DNA from: Candidatus Sulfotelmatobacter sp.
GTDB taxonomy: Bacteria > Acidobacteriota > Terriglobia > Terriglobales > Acidobacteriaceae
Direction: 5' to 3'
Length of the DNA stretch: 64,000 bases
Assembly: GCA_030041475.1 (NCBI GenBank)
Contig: JASHNU010000019.1
Location: 124,001-188,000, forward strand
In this document: piece after piece, positions 7,994 to 17,212 of the stretch
Position numbering within the stretch: position 1 is the stretch's first letter
Layout: each line of letters opens with the position of its first letter
Notes under the pieces: generated by a model
Told to the model about the DNA's origin: nothing
The model's input: the letters and a program-made list of their open reading frames with translations, nothing else
The model's database searches: none
Translations under genes and position numbers: made by a program

Positions 7994-8470
7994 ATGCCGT
8001 CAACGCACAAAAAAGTGATCGTCCGGAAGATGGACCGGGACTCCGTCTCGGGCTACGTGGCACCGGCGCAGTTCGTGCACGAAGGCAAGCTGGAATTGCT
8101 GAACACTTCCGGAACCGTCATTGCCATTGATCTGCGGGAGATTAAGGGCGTTTATTTTGTGCGCGAATTCGGCGATTCCGAATCGCTGACCCGCAAAACG
8201 TTCACCTCGCGGCCTCGGTCGGAAGGGCTGTGGGTGCGCCTGCGCTTCAAGGACAACGAAGTCCTGGAAGGTCTGATGCCCGCCGATCTCGCTCAGACGA
8301 TGCCGGAGGGATTTCTGATCAGCCCGCCCGATCAGCGTTCGAACACGCAGCGGATCTTCGTACCGCGGACGGCGCTCGAGTCGCTGACCGTTCTGGCCGT
8401 AATTGGGGCAATGCGGCGGCAACGCCGCGGCGCGCAGGATCAGCGCCAAGTCACGATGTTCGAGGAATAA
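7994..8470 (+). CDS. Conserved small protein, function unknown
   Basis: A 158-residue cytoplasmic protein with no signal or membrane segment. The first 130 residues look like a folded beta-rich domain (VIVRKMDRDSVSGYVAP, ELLNTSGTVIAIDLREIKGVYF, GLWVRLRFKDNEVLEGLMPA). The pattern of short strands around ligand-like loops recalls small regulatory beta-barrel domains, but I cannot assign a family. The C-terminus is basic and Gln-rich (MRRQRRGAQDQRQ). The start follows immediately after a large palindromic repeat and lacks an obvious ribosome binding site. Confidence 0.75.
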   Translation: MPSTHKKVIVRKMDRDSVSGYVAPAQFVHEGKLELLNTSGTVIAIDLREIKGVYFVREFGDSESLTRKTFTSRPRSEGLWVRLRFKDNEVLEGLMPADLAQTMPEGFLISPPDQRSNTQRIFVPRTALESLTVLAVIGAMRRQRRGAQDQRQVTMFEE

Positions 8471-8685
8471 CTTCTTCTGCCCTCGGCGGGAGCACGCATG
8501 GATTGGCGCGCTCTGCCCCATTTTCGCCTCTACGCTTCCCCGAAGACTCATTGCAACCAAATCCGGTTTGAGGTACCGTGTCAGGCCACCCGGGAATGTC
8601 CGGGCAGAGAGACGATTCGGCAAATTGTACCTTCCTCCTCCGGATCGCCTACGATGTGGCGTCCATCCAAGTCGAGGTATCCGGC

Positions 8686-11600
8686 ATGCGCACGCGACTA
8701 GTGTCTCTGGCCGTGTCAGTTCTTTCAGGTTTTCGTACGGCGAAATCCGCCATGCTCGCGGCGATTTCTCTAAGTGCAATCCTCTGCGTCCAAGCGGTGT
8801 GCCAGAGTGCTGCAACTGCAGCGCCTTCCCTGCCCCAGACGACCCAGCCGCTGATCACCCAGCCCATCGACGAATCGCAGCTCACAACCCTCAAGGGAAA
8901 TACCCATCCGCTGGCGCGGCCCCAATTCGACCTGGGCACAGCCCCGGCGAGCCTGCCGATGGAGCGCATGCTGCTGGTGCTGAAGCGCAGTCCCGAGCAG
9001 GAGACGGCACTGCGCACGCTGCTCGACAATCAACAGGACAAGCACTCGCCCAGCTATCACAAATGGCTCACACCGGAACAATTCGGCAAACAATTCGGCC
9101 CCACCGACAGCAACATGCAAGTCATTACGGGCTGGCTGCAGTCGTACGGATTTCAGGTCGGGACGACCAAGGGCCGCACCGTGCTGGAGTTCTCAGGCTC
9201 GGCCAGCCAGTTGCAGGAGGCGTTTCACACCACGATTCACAAGTACATCGTGAACGGCGAGCAGCACTGGGCGAACTCTAGCGATCCCCAGATTCCGACG
9301 GCGCTCGTGCCTGCGGTGAAGGGAGTGCTGACGCTGCACAATTTCGTCAGCAAGCCGACAAACCACTTCGTGAAAACGCCTGTTTTGGCACGGATCACGA
9401 AAAAGGGAAGCAAGCCCGCGATCAACGCGCTCGCACCGCAGGATTTCGCGGTGATCTATGACGTGAACCCCGTGTACGACTACCTAAACGATGGAGGACA
9501 GGGCGTCACCATTGGCGTCATTGGACGCAATGACCTTTACAACGGTGGCCAAGACGTCCAGGACTTCTGGCGCACAATTGGAACAGGTAACGGATTGTCC
9601 GGCGGCGTAACTCTCAATGTTATCGTGGACGGCCCCGACCCGGGCGATATAGGTGGTGGAGAGGAAGCCGAAGCAACACTGGACACAACGTGGTCCGGTG
9701 CGATCGCACTCAACGCGACGATCGATTTTGTCGTCTCGGGGTCAACCAATACCACCGACGGCACTGATCTCTCGGAGCAGTACATTATCGAGAACAATCT
9801 TGCTGACATTATGACGGAGAGCTTCAGTACCTGCGAATACTTTTCGACTGACGCACAACTTGCGGGAATTAACGCTTTGGCAGAACAGGCTGCAGCGCAG
9901 GGAATCACGTACTTCGTTTCCACAGGAGACAACGGCGCGGAAGGCTGCGCGGACCCCGACTCTGCTCCGGCTACGGGACCAATCTCGGTGAATGCACTGG
10001 CGTCGACGCCGTTCAATGTCGCGGTCGGGGGAACAGAGTTCAACGAAAATGGCGACACCAGCAAGTACTGGACATCCAGCGCGCCCTTCGCGGAGACGGC
10101 GATTTCCTACATTCCGGAAGATGTGTGGAATGAAAGCAGCCTGACCAATGGCCTGTGGTCGGGGAGTGGCGGCGCCAGCGCCGGAAACATCGGGGACAAT
10201 CAAATTTCTCCGCCGGGCACAACCCCCGGTGTTCCGAAACCCTCGTGGCAATCCGGCACTTTGCTGAACATCCCTGCAGACGGAGTGCGTGACCTGCCCG
10301 ATGTGTCCTTGACCGCCGCCGGGCATGATCCATATCTGCTTTGCCTCGATGGTTCTTGCGTTCCGAACGACCAGGGATACATCTACGTCTACTTTATCAG
10401 CGGAACCTCCGCGTCGGCGCCGTCCTTCGCCGGCATCATGGCTCTCGTGGAGCAAGGGTTGGGCCGACAGGGGCAGGCAAACTATGTGCTGTATCCGCTG
10501 GCACAGTCGCAGGCAACGCAGAACATCTATCCTGCACAGTGCAATGGGTCCAATACGTCTGCCCTTCCCGGCAGCAACTGCATCTTCAACGACGTTACTG
10601 TAGGAAACAACGTTGTACCAGGCGAAACGGGGAACGACTATCAGGCGGGGCCGGGCTACGACCTGACTACGGGGCTCGGGTCCGTCAATGTGGCGAACCT
10701 GGTGAACGACTGGAGTTCGGTCATATTCAACCCCACCACAACGGCGTTCACTCTCAACGGTGGGCAAACAGTGAACATCACGCATGGCACAGCTGTGAGT
10801 GTTGGGGTTACGGTTACGCCGAACTCGGGAACCGCGACTCCCACCGGCGATGTCATCCTGTACACAAATAATGGGCTGGCGCGGAGCACGCTCGATCTTT
10901 TTCCTCTGAGCGGCGGACAAGCTATTGGTTCGACGAGCGCACTGCCGGGCAGCCTGACCCCTTACAATGTCTGGGCGCACTACGGCGGCGACGGCACCTA
11001 CGCGCCGAGCGATTCCTCGACTGTCACCGTTACCGTAAGCTCAGAGCCGAGCACGACCACTCTGAGCTTATCGGCCAACGCTCTAAGCACCGGCAATCCC
11101 CTTACGAGTCCTTACCCCTTCGGCAGCTTGGTGTTTGTGCGCGCCGATGTGGTCGGCGCCTCTGGACACGGAATACCCACCGGGACGGTGACGTTCACCG
11201 ACACGTTCGGTCCGTTGCCGACGACGAATGCGCAGGTCAATCCGCCAGTTCAGGTTCTCAGTAATCCTCCACTCAACAGCCAAGGCAATACGTCAGTCGG
11301 TGACGGGATTATCAGCTTCGACGCCGGCAACCACACGATTTCAGCGACCTACAGCGGCGACCCCAGCTTCAACCCAAGCAGCAGCACGCAATCCGTCTCG
11401 TTCACGGTTCAACCTGGCTTTGCCTTCGTCTCGCTTCCGCCGTACGTCACTATCACGAGTCCGGGCTTGTCGGCCACAGCAGCAGCTGGCGTCATTGCTT
11501 CCACCAATTTCACCACCGCCGTTAGCTTCACCTGCAGCGGCTTGCCGACGGGAGCCACGTGCGGCCAAGCCAGTGTTACTGGACAGGGACCAAATACGGT

Positions 11601-11919
11601 CGCGACCGCGAATATCGTGATTACAACGACGGCGGCGACCTCCGCGTCGCAACGAGCAGGCCTCGTGGCAGTTCCCCTCGGTGCGCTGCCACTGGCAGGC
11701 ATAGTCCTCCTCGCTGTGCCCCGACGCCGTCGCCAACTATTGCTTCTGGGATTGGTGTTAACGCTGCTCGTATTCGTCCCAAGCTGCGGTGGAGGTGGCG
11801 GAGGCGGCTCCACTCCACCACCCAATCAGGGAACGCCGACCGGGAACTACACCGTGACGGTAACGGCGACCGCAGGCACGCTTTCCCAGTCAGGCACGTT
11901 CACGCTGGTGGTGGAATAA
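8686..11919 (+). CDS. Sedolisin-type (S53) secreted protease with Ig-like repeats
   Basis: The start at 8686 gives a signal-like N-terminus (MRTRLVSLAVSVLSG, then a hydrophobic stretch ending near VCQSAATA). Order of parts: pro-kumamolisin activation domain (about residues 60-220), S53 catalytic domain (about 240-680) with Glu329 and Asp333 in EATLD, Asp415 in STGDNGAE, and the nucleophile Ser575 in SGTSASAP, then two or three bacterial Ig-like domains. The end is unusual: two hydrophobic helices flanking PRRRR, then VPSCGGGGGGGSTPPP and a last short beta segment. The protein is 1077 residues. S53 enzymes are acid-active endopeptidases, here probably exported and perhaps membrane-held by the C-terminal helices. 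An earlier in-frame ATG at 8578 would place extra residues before the signal peptide. Confidence 0.92.
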   Translation: MRTRLVSLAVSVLSGFRTAKSAMLAAISLSAILCVQAVCQSAATAAPSLPQTTQPLITQPIDESQLTTLKGNTHPLARPQFDLGTAPASLPMERMLLVLKRSPEQETALRTLLDNQQDKHSPSYHKWLTPEQFGKQFGPTDSNMQVITGWLQSYGFQVGTTKGRTVLEFSGSASQLQEAFHTTIHKYIVNGEQHWANSSDPQIPTALVPAVKGVLTLHNFVSKPTNHFVKTPVLARITKKGSKPAINALAPQDFAVIYDVNPVYDYLNDGGQGVTIGVIGRNDLYNGGQDVQDFWRTIGTGNGLSGGVTLNVIVDGPDPGDIGGGEEAEATLDTTWSGAIALNATIDFVVSGSTNTTDGTDLSEQYIIENNLADIMTESFSTCEYFSTDAQLAGINALAEQAAAQGITYFVSTGDNGAEGCADPDSAPATGPISVNALASTPFNVAVGGTEFNENGDTSKYWTSSAPFAETAISYIPEDVWNESSLTNGLWSGSGGASAGNIGDNQISPPGTTPGVPKPSWQSGTLLNIPADGVRDLPDVSLTAAGHDPYLLCLDGSCVPNDQGYIYVYFISGTSASAPSFAGIMALVEQGLGRQGQANYVLYPLAQSQATQNIYPAQCNGSNTSALPGSNCIFNDVTVGNNVVPGETGNDYQAGPGYDLTTGLGSVNVANLVNDWSSVIFNPTTTAFTLNGGQTVNITHGTAVSVGVTVTPNSGTATPTGDVILYTNNGLARSTLDLFPLSGGQAIGSTSALPGSLTPYNVWAHYGGDGTYAPSDSSTVTVTVSSEPSTTTLSLSANALSTGNPLTSPYPFGSLVFVRADVVGASGHGIPTGTVTFTDTFGPLPTTNAQVNPPVQVLSNPPLNSQGNTSVGDGIISFDAGNHTISATYSGDPSFNPSSSTQSVSFTVQPGFAFVSLPPYVTITSPGLSATAAAGVIASTNFTTAVSFTCSGLPTGATCGQASVTGQGPNTVATANIVITTTAATSASQRAGLVAVPLGALPLAGIVLLAVPRRRRQLLLLGLVLTLLVFVPSCGGGGGGGSTPPPNQGTPTGNYTVTVTATAGTLSQSGTFTLVVE

Positions 11920-12010
11920 ACGCCGTTAGAGATCATCAGCGTGAAGGCAATCAGCTCCTGATCGGAGTCGTTCGCTAGTGTAGGATTTACTGGCGTCTCC
12001 GACCATCACA

Positions 12011-13009
12011 ATGAAACTTTCTGCCATCGTTTCCGCCCTCAACCTGCGCCTTGAAAATGGCTCTCCCGACACGGAAATCACCGGCCTCAACGGGATTGAA
12101 CAGGCTGGCCCGGGAGAGCTGACCTTCGTCTCCAATCCCAAGTACGCGGCGGCCGCGCGGACCACGAAGGCCTCGGCCGTCATTGTGGACGAGGACTTCC
12201 CTGCCGTTCCCGCCGCCGCGATGCTGCGGGCGAAGGACCCCTATCTCAGTTTCGCGCGGGCGTTGGAATTGTTTCACCAGCCTGTGCGCTATGCGCCGGG
12301 TGTGCATCCCACGGCGGTTGTGCATGCGAGCGCGCGGATCGGGGCAAAGTCGCACATTGGACCGTACGTTGTGATTGGCGAAGACGTCGAGATCGGCGCG
12401 AATGCCGTGCTACTGGCCCACGTCGTCATTTATCGCGGAGCGAAGATCGGCGAGAACTTCTTCGCCCATGCGCACTCTGTCGTGCGGGAAAACTGCCGCA
12501 TCGGCCGGAACGTGATTCTGCAGAATGGAGTGGTGATTGGAGCGGACGGGTTCGGCTTCGCCAAGACGGACGACGGACGGTGGCACAAGATTCCTCAACC
12601 TGCGCCGGTCGTGATCGGCGACGATGTGGAGGTACAGGCGAATTCGTGCATCGACCGGGCGAGCGTGGGTGAAACGAGAATCGGACGCGGCGTGAAGGTC
12701 GACAACCTGGTACAGGTAGGCCACGGATCGCAGGTGGGCGAAGATACGCTCTTGTGCGCTCAGGTGGGGCTGGCGGGATCAACCGAGATCGGCAACAAAG
12801 TCATTCTTACCGGTCAGGTAGGCGTGGTGGGGCACTGCAAAGTTGGAGACAACGCGATCGTTACTCCGCAGAGCGGTGTGGCGAATGACATTGCGGCGGG
12901 CACCCTGGTCAGCGGATCGCCGGCGGTCGATCACAAACTGTGGTTGAAGTATTCCGCCATTCTTCCTAAGTTGCCGGACATTGCACGGGCACTGCGGAAA
13001 AAGGATTAA
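12011..13009 (+). CDS. lpxD: LpxD UDP-3-O-acylglucosamine N-acyltransferase
   Basis: A 332-residue protein: an N-terminal uridine-binding domain ([17 protein letters not shown], then [13 protein letters not shown]) followed by a left-handed beta-helix of hexapeptide repeats from about residue 100 ([19 protein letters not shown]). The catalytic His is in [13 protein letters not shown]. LpxD adds the N-linked hydroxyacyl chain in the third step of lipid A synthesis in the cytoplasm. It stands apart from other lpx genes here. The stop is followed directly by a self-complementary element shared with the convergent PlsC gene. Presence of LpxD with a PagL-type gene at 35412 supports an outer membrane containing lipid A. 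Confidence 0.95.
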   Translation: MKLSAIVSALNLRLENGSPDTEITGLNGIEQAGPGELTFVSNPKYAAAARTTKASAVIVDEDFPAVPAAAMLRAKDPYLSFARALELFHQPVRYAPGVHPTAVVHASARIGAKSHIGPYVVIGEDVEIGANAVLLAHVVIYRGAKIGENFFAHAHSVVRENCRIGRNVILQNGVVIGADGFGFAKTDDGRWHKIPQPAPVVIGDDVEVQANSCIDRASVGETRIGRGVKVDNLVQVGHGSQVGEDTLLCAQVGLAGSTEIGNKVILTGQVGVVGHCKVGDNAIVTPQSGVANDIAAGTLVSGSPAVDHKLWLKYSAILPKLPDIARALRKKD

Positions 13010-13074
13010 CCACAGAGGTCACAGAGGATCCAGAGGAACTTAGGCTTCTCTGTGAAGCTCTGTGGCTTCTGTGG
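13010..13074. repeat. Palindromic CCACAGAGG element, probable bidirectional terminator
   Basis: Left arm 13010-13026 and right arm 13058-13074 match at 15 of 17 positions as an inverted repeat, with further pairing inside (CAGAGGAA against TTCTCTG). It lies between convergent lpxD and plsC. The last codons of plsC run into the element, so its sequence encodes the C-terminal residues ATELHREA. It may end transcription in both directions, though no strong T-run follows. Confidence 0.6.
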
Positions 13075-13789
13075 TCGAGTTTGGCTGCCGATATTCTTCC
13101 GGCAAGCTGCTCTCGATTGTCGTTCGCACTTTTTCCATCAGGCACTCGCGGCTGCCGAAATCCTTGGGATCGATGGCAGGGTGAAAGATTACCTTCACCA
13201 GTCCTGGCTTTATGGCGAAGCGTTTCTTTGGCATGGCGTAGTGCGTGCCGACGATCGTCATGGGAACCACGGGAACGCCGCACTCCATGGCCAGGTAAAA
13301 AGGCCCTTTTTTGAAAGGCAGAAGCTTACCGTCGAAGGAACGCTTGCCCTCCACGTAGATCGTCATGTTGATTCCCTGCTGGATGACCGCCTTGGCCGCC
13401 TCAACCGCTTCGATGCCGGCATCGCGATTGCCGCGATCAACTGGAACGAGCGATGCCATCCGCATGGCTGGCCCCAGGATGGGCGTCTTGAATAATTCCT
13501 TCTTGACCAGGACGGAAGTGCGGCGCGGAATCAGCGGAATCTGAATGGGCGGGTCGAGATTCGAGGCGTGATTCGACATGAAGATGTACGTCCGCGCGGG
13601 ATCGAGTTTGTCGAGACCCACGATTTCCACGCTAACGCCGGTCAGGCGGACACCGGCGAACGCACCCCAGTTGAATATGCGATAGAGCAAACGAATATCG
13701 CCGGTGAGGAAGGTCCAGGAGAAGCCGACCAAGGCGGCCAACGGCATGGCCAGACCCCAGAAGGTCAACATGATGGCGGTTCTGATCAT
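13040..13789 (-). CDS. plsC: 1-acyl-sn-glycerol-3-phosphate acyltransferase family (PlsC-like)
   Basis: A 249-residue membrane-associated acyltransferase with an N-terminal hydrophobic helix (residues 1-30). Motif I is NHASNLDP (His and Asp catalytic pair), motif III is EGKRS in IYVEGKRSFDG, and motif IV is in GVPVVPMTIVG. The family acylates lysophosphatidate at the inner membrane to give phosphatidate. Its ATG overlaps the stop of the M61 peptidase gene (13786-13789), so both belong to one minus-strand run. The final 10 residues are encoded by a palindromic repeat and are probably not functional. Another acyl acceptor is possible because the family is broad. Confidence 0.9.
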   Translation of the reverse strand: MIRTAIMLTFWGLAMPLAALVGFSWTFLTGDIRLLYRIFNWGAFAGVRLTGVSVEIVGLDKLDPARTYIFMSNHASNLDPPIQIPLIPRRTSVLVKKELFKTPILGPAMRMASLVPVDRGNRDAGIEAVEAAKAVIQQGINMTIYVEGKRSFDGKLLPFKKGPFYLAMECGVPVVPMTIVGTHYAMPKKRFAIKPGLVKVIFHPAIDPKDFGSRECLMEKVRTTIESSLPEEYRQPNSTTEATELHREA

Positions 13790-15726
13790 TTTTCTAGGAA
13801 CTCTGGTTTCTGAGACTCTGGCTTCTGAGATCCTGGTTTCTGAAAATCTGGTTTCTGAGAACCTGACATTCGAGACCCCGGTTGCACGTCGGTTCCGGCT
13901 TCACCGGCTGCACTTGCGGTAGGTTGGTCTTCTCCCTTGATCCACGCAGCGCGCCGGGCGAGTTGAGTGTCGGTCACCTGATCGAGATTGCCTACCTCGT
14001 AAGAAATCTCTTGGCGGCTGGCGACCTTCCATTTCAGTTCTCGCTCATTTCCGCGGCGGCCACGGACTCTCAACCTTAGCGTGTCGCCCGGATTCAGTCG
14101 CGCCAACTCCTGCCGCGCATCCTGTCCGGAGGCGTTACCTTGCAGTTCCACAATCGCGTCTCCAACCTGTAATCCCGCGCGCTCCGCGTCGCTGCCCGGA
14201 GTGACGGCCGACACTGACATGGGCCCGTCAAAGTTGCGCGAAGCAAGAAATCCGGCATCCGCAACAGAGACGGTGATTGCCTGGGCCCGAAGGCCGACCG
14301 AGCGCAGAAAATCGTTCCACGGGATTTCCTCCGTACCAGTGACATATTTCGCAAAGAACCAGCCGAGATCGGAGTGACTGACAGCCTCGGCGGCCTCGCG
14401 GACTCCTTCGCTATCCTTGAAGAACTTCGCTTTCTTCGCATAGTTCACATTCATCCACTCGAACACATCGCGCAGCGAAGCCTGCCCGTGGCTGGCGTCG
14501 CGGATGGCAAGGTCGAGCATGATGCCGAGTAGTTCGCCCTTGTTGTAATAGGAAATACTGCGCTCGGGGCGACGGTAATAGGCGTCACCCTCGAGCCAGG
14601 CATCGAGGCTCGATTCTTCGGCCGATTGCGTCAAATGGGCGGGGCGCCGTTCCAACTCCGCCATCAACTCGCTCACCCGCTGGAGGTACTGCTTTTCGTC
14701 CAGCAATCCAGCGCGCAACTGAAGGATGCCTTCGACTGTGCTGGTCACGCCTTCGCTGAACCATAGCGCCCGCGTGTAATTTTCCTTCGTGTAATCGATT
14801 GGTTCGAGTGTCTGCGGGCGAATTCGCTTGACGTTCCAGAGATGGAAAAATTCATGGGCGCTGATTCCGGCGAGCGTTTCCGGGCTCGATTTCATGGATT
14901 CCGCGTTGATGTCGATCGCGGTCGAGAAAGAGTGTTCCATTCCACCGCCGCCGGGACCGTGGGGAAAGTGGTAGATAAAAGTGTAGGTATCGAAAGGACG
15001 ATCGTTCATCCATGAAGTCGCCGCGGCCACGATCTTGTGCAGCTGGCTAACGATGCTTTCCATGTTGTACTCGGCGACATCGGCGTCGACAATCACACGG
15101 AAATGCCCGCCGTCCTCTTCGAAGTCAGACTCGCGAAAGCTGCTGATTTCGACCGGTGAATCCACGAGCCGGTCGTAATCCTCCGCCTCAAATTGATCAT
15201 CCGCGCCGAGCGAAAGTGGCGTGGCAATGCGCCAAGTGTCCGGTACCTGATTGAATCGCACCCGCATAGGTGCGTGGCGCAAATCTGCCGGATACATCAG
15301 AACTTGCGCGAGATTGAGGAAGGCATGGTGCGCGTTGAATTGCGCACCAAACGGTCCGGGAGAATCGACGTAGATCTGATACTCGACGACGGCGCCCCCT
15401 GCAGCGTCTTCAATCTGCCAGCAGCTTTTCGAAAGCACGCGGACGGCGAGTTCCCCGCCGGAACGGTCTTTCGCGCGTACCCAGTTCACATACTGGGCGA
15501 AATCCCGAACCTGGTAAAGCGCATTCCACACGGGAAGCTGCAGTTCGCGCTGTGCCGCGCCTGCAGGAAGGATGATCTGCACTTCGACCAGATGCTGAGC
15601 GGGCGACACAAGTGTGATCGTGTAAGAGACCCCGGGTAACGACTGCGCAAACGCAAGCGGCGTGACCAGAATTGCCGCAACCAGCGCAAGTCGTGCCACG
15701 CGTCGGATCGGAGGAAATAGGCTCAT
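13786..15726 (-). CDS. M61 family metallopeptidase with PDZ domain
   Basis: A 646-residue secreted protein with a signal peptide (residues 1-27, ending LAFAQ). The N-terminal half is the M61 beta domain; the catalytic part has HEFFHLWNVKRIRP (zinc ligands His291 and His295) and FSEGVTS with Glu325 as third ligand, and GGMEHSFST. A PDZ domain spans about 515-590 (AGLQVGDAIVELQG). The family includes glycyl aminopeptidases. The last 30 residues consist of five-residue units of the form SQKPx, encoded by a 15-base tandem repeat at 13802-13876. The ATG overlaps the mpl stop by 4 bases. Confidence 0.92.
   Translation of the reverse strand: MSLFPPIRRVARLALVAAILVTPLAFAQSLPGVSYTITLVSPAQHLVEVQIILPAGAAQRELQLPVWNALYQVRDFAQYVNWVRAKDRSGGELAVRVLSKSCWQIEDAAGGAVVEYQIYVDSPGPFGAQFNAHHAFLNLAQVLMYPADLRHAPMRVRFNQVPDTWRIATPLSLGADDQFEAEDYDRLVDSPVEISSFRESDFEEDGGHFRVIVDADVAEYNMESIVSQLHKIVAAATSWMNDRPFDTYTFIYHFPHGPGGGGMEHSFSTAIDINAESMKSSPETLAGISAHEFFHLWNVKRIRPQTLEPIDYTKENYTRALWFSEGVTSTVEGILQLRAGLLDEKQYLQRVSELMAELERRPAHLTQSAEESSLDAWLEGDAYYRRPERSISYYNKGELLGIMLDLAIRDASHGQASLRDVFEWMNVNYAKKAKFFKDSEGVREAAEAVSHSDLGWFFAKYVTGTEEIPWNDFLRSVGLRAQAITVSVADAGFLASRNFDGPMSVSAVTPGSDAERAGLQVGDAIVELQGNASGQDARQELARLNPGDTLRLRVRGRRGNERELKWKVASRQEISYEVGNLDQVTDTQLARRAAWIKGEDQPTASAAGEAGTDVQPGSRMSGSQKPDFQKPGSQKPESQKPEFLEK
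13802..13876. repeat. 15-base tandem repeat, five units, in the 3' end of the M61 gene
   Basis: Five consecutive 15-base units (13802, 13817, 13832, 13847, 13862) share the pattern TCTGGTTTCTGAGAC with few changes; the last unit is the most diverged. They encode units like SQKPG and SQKPE at the C-terminus of the M61 peptidase. Copy number is likely to vary between strains. Confidence 0.85.
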
Positions 15727-17162
15727 TTGCTACGTGCCAGCTGCTGGAGGCGCGCAGGCAGTTTTTCATAAATGCCGCCAAACCCGCCATTGGAAAGAAT
15801 AGCGACCACATCTCCGCTCCGCATTTCCGGAGCGACCGTTTGTACGATGGCGTCTGCGTCGGCGAGCAGGCGGGCTTGTTTTCCGTGGCGCCCGATTTCC
15901 GCGGCCAACTCCAGCAATTGCATGCGTTCGTTCTCCGGAACCGCCTCCGAGCGGAACACGTTGGCCACAACGATTTCATCTGCCAGGGCCAGGCTGCGCG
16001 CCAGATCGCTTTGCAGCACGCGCCGGCGTAGGGTGTTGGAGCGGGGCTCCAGAATCGCCCACAAGCGCGCGCCGGGGTAGCGGGCGCGCAGAGCCTTCAC
16101 CGTACCGGCGATCGCCGTAGGGTGGTGTGCGAAATCGTCAATGACCGTGATTCCGTTCACTTGCGCCCTGACCTCGAGTCGCCGCTTCACGCTCTTGAAG
16201 GTCTTCAAGGCAGAGGCAATAACGTCTTTCGGAATTCCGCATCCGGCAGCCAGCGCCGCCGCGGCGGTTGCGTTCCAGACGTTGTATTCGCCGGCCAGCG
16301 CAAATTCGAAATCGGCCCAGGACTGGCCATCACGCAGAACGGTCCAGCGCGTGTGTCCAGGATCGAGGCCTAAGTCGCTGACTCGCCAATTTGCGTGCAA
16401 GCCGGCGCCGTAACGTTCGACGGGACAGAAGGCCTTGGCTAGAGAACGTTGCAGGCTTGGGCTCTCTGTTGCCTCGCCGGCCTCGCCGTCAAAAGCCACG
16501 ATGCGCCCACGGCGAGGAATCACGTTGACTAGGCGTTTGAAGGCCGTCTCCACGGCGTCGAGATCTTTGTAGATGTCAGCGTGATCGAACTCGACCGACG
16601 TCAGGATCACCGCGTCCGGAAAGTAGTGCAGGAACTTCGGACCTTTATCGAAAAACGCTGTATCGTATTCGTCGCCTTCGAGGACGAAGTGTTTTCCCGA
16701 CCCCAAATGAAAGCTGGATCCGAAATTCTCGGCGATGCCGCCGATCAGAAACGAGGAGTCAAGGCCGGCGGAGTGAAAGATCCAGGCGAGCATCGAAGTG
16801 GTCGTCGTTTTGCCGTGAGTGCCGGCTACGACCAAAACTTCTTTTCCGCGCAGAAATTCGTCGTGCAGCAACTGCGGAAGGGAGCAGAAGGGGATGCGCT
16901 GATCGAGGACATGCTCAAGCTCCACATTGCCCCGCGAGATCGCGTTGCCAACCACGACCAGATCAGGCCGCGGTTCGAGATTCCTCGCATCGAACGGCTG
17001 CGACAGGGGAATGGTCAGTTCGCGCAGGAAATCCGACATCGGCGGGTAGGCGGCGGCGTCGGAACCGGTCACGCGAAAGCCGCGCTGGTTGAGCATTCCA
17101 GCGAGCGAGGCCATGGCCGTGCCACAGATTCCGATCAGGTGAATATGTTTGGCTGCGTTCAT
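15723..17162 (-). CDS. mpl: Mpl, UDP-MurNAc:tripeptide ligase
   Basis: A 479-residue Mur-ligase. The N-terminus HIHLIGICGTAMASLAGML binds the UDP-MurNAc part, the ATP P-loop is GTHGKTTTTSM (residues 114-124), and EGDEYDTAFFDKGPKF (162-177) is the signature that separates Mpl from MurC. Mpl attaches the recycled tripeptide L-Ala-D-Glu-meso-Dap to UDP-MurNAc in the cytoplasm. It sits in one minus-strand run with an LD-carboxypeptidase upstream, whose product is the tripeptide Mpl uses, so the pair forms a peptidoglycan recycling unit. Overlap of 4 bases with the M61 gene downstream. Confidence 0.93.
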   Translation of the reverse strand: MNAAKHIHLIGICGTAMASLAGMLNQRGFRVTGSDAAAYPPMSDFLRELTIPLSQPFDARNLEPRPDLVVVGNAISRGNVELEHVLDQRIPFCSLPQLLHDEFLRGKEVLVVAGTHGKTTTTSMLAWIFHSAGLDSSFLIGGIAENFGSSFHLGSGKHFVLEGDEYDTAFFDKGPKFLHYFPDAVILTSVEFDHADIYKDLDAVETAFKRLVNVIPRRGRIVAFDGEAGEATESPSLQRSLAKAFCPVERYGAGLHANWRVSDLGLDPGHTRWTVLRDGQSWADFEFALAGEYNVWNATAAAALAAGCGIPKDVIASALKTFKSVKRRLEVRAQVNGITVIDDFAHHPTAIAGTVKALRARYPGARLWAILEPRSNTLRRRVLQSDLARSLALADEIVVANVFRSEAVPENERMQLLELAAEIGRHGKQARLLADADAIVQTVAPEMRSGDVVAILSNGGFGGIYEKLPARLQQLARSK

Positions 17163-17212
17163 CGTTAGCTTTTATTTGAGTAAGTCTGGTCTTAGTTTGT
17201 TTGATCGGCATG

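Noticed and set aside
9742-10980. 412-codon open frame on the minus strand inside the S53 protease gene
   Set aside because: Arg/Cys-rich with no motif; opposite a frame with the complete sedolisin catalytic residues.
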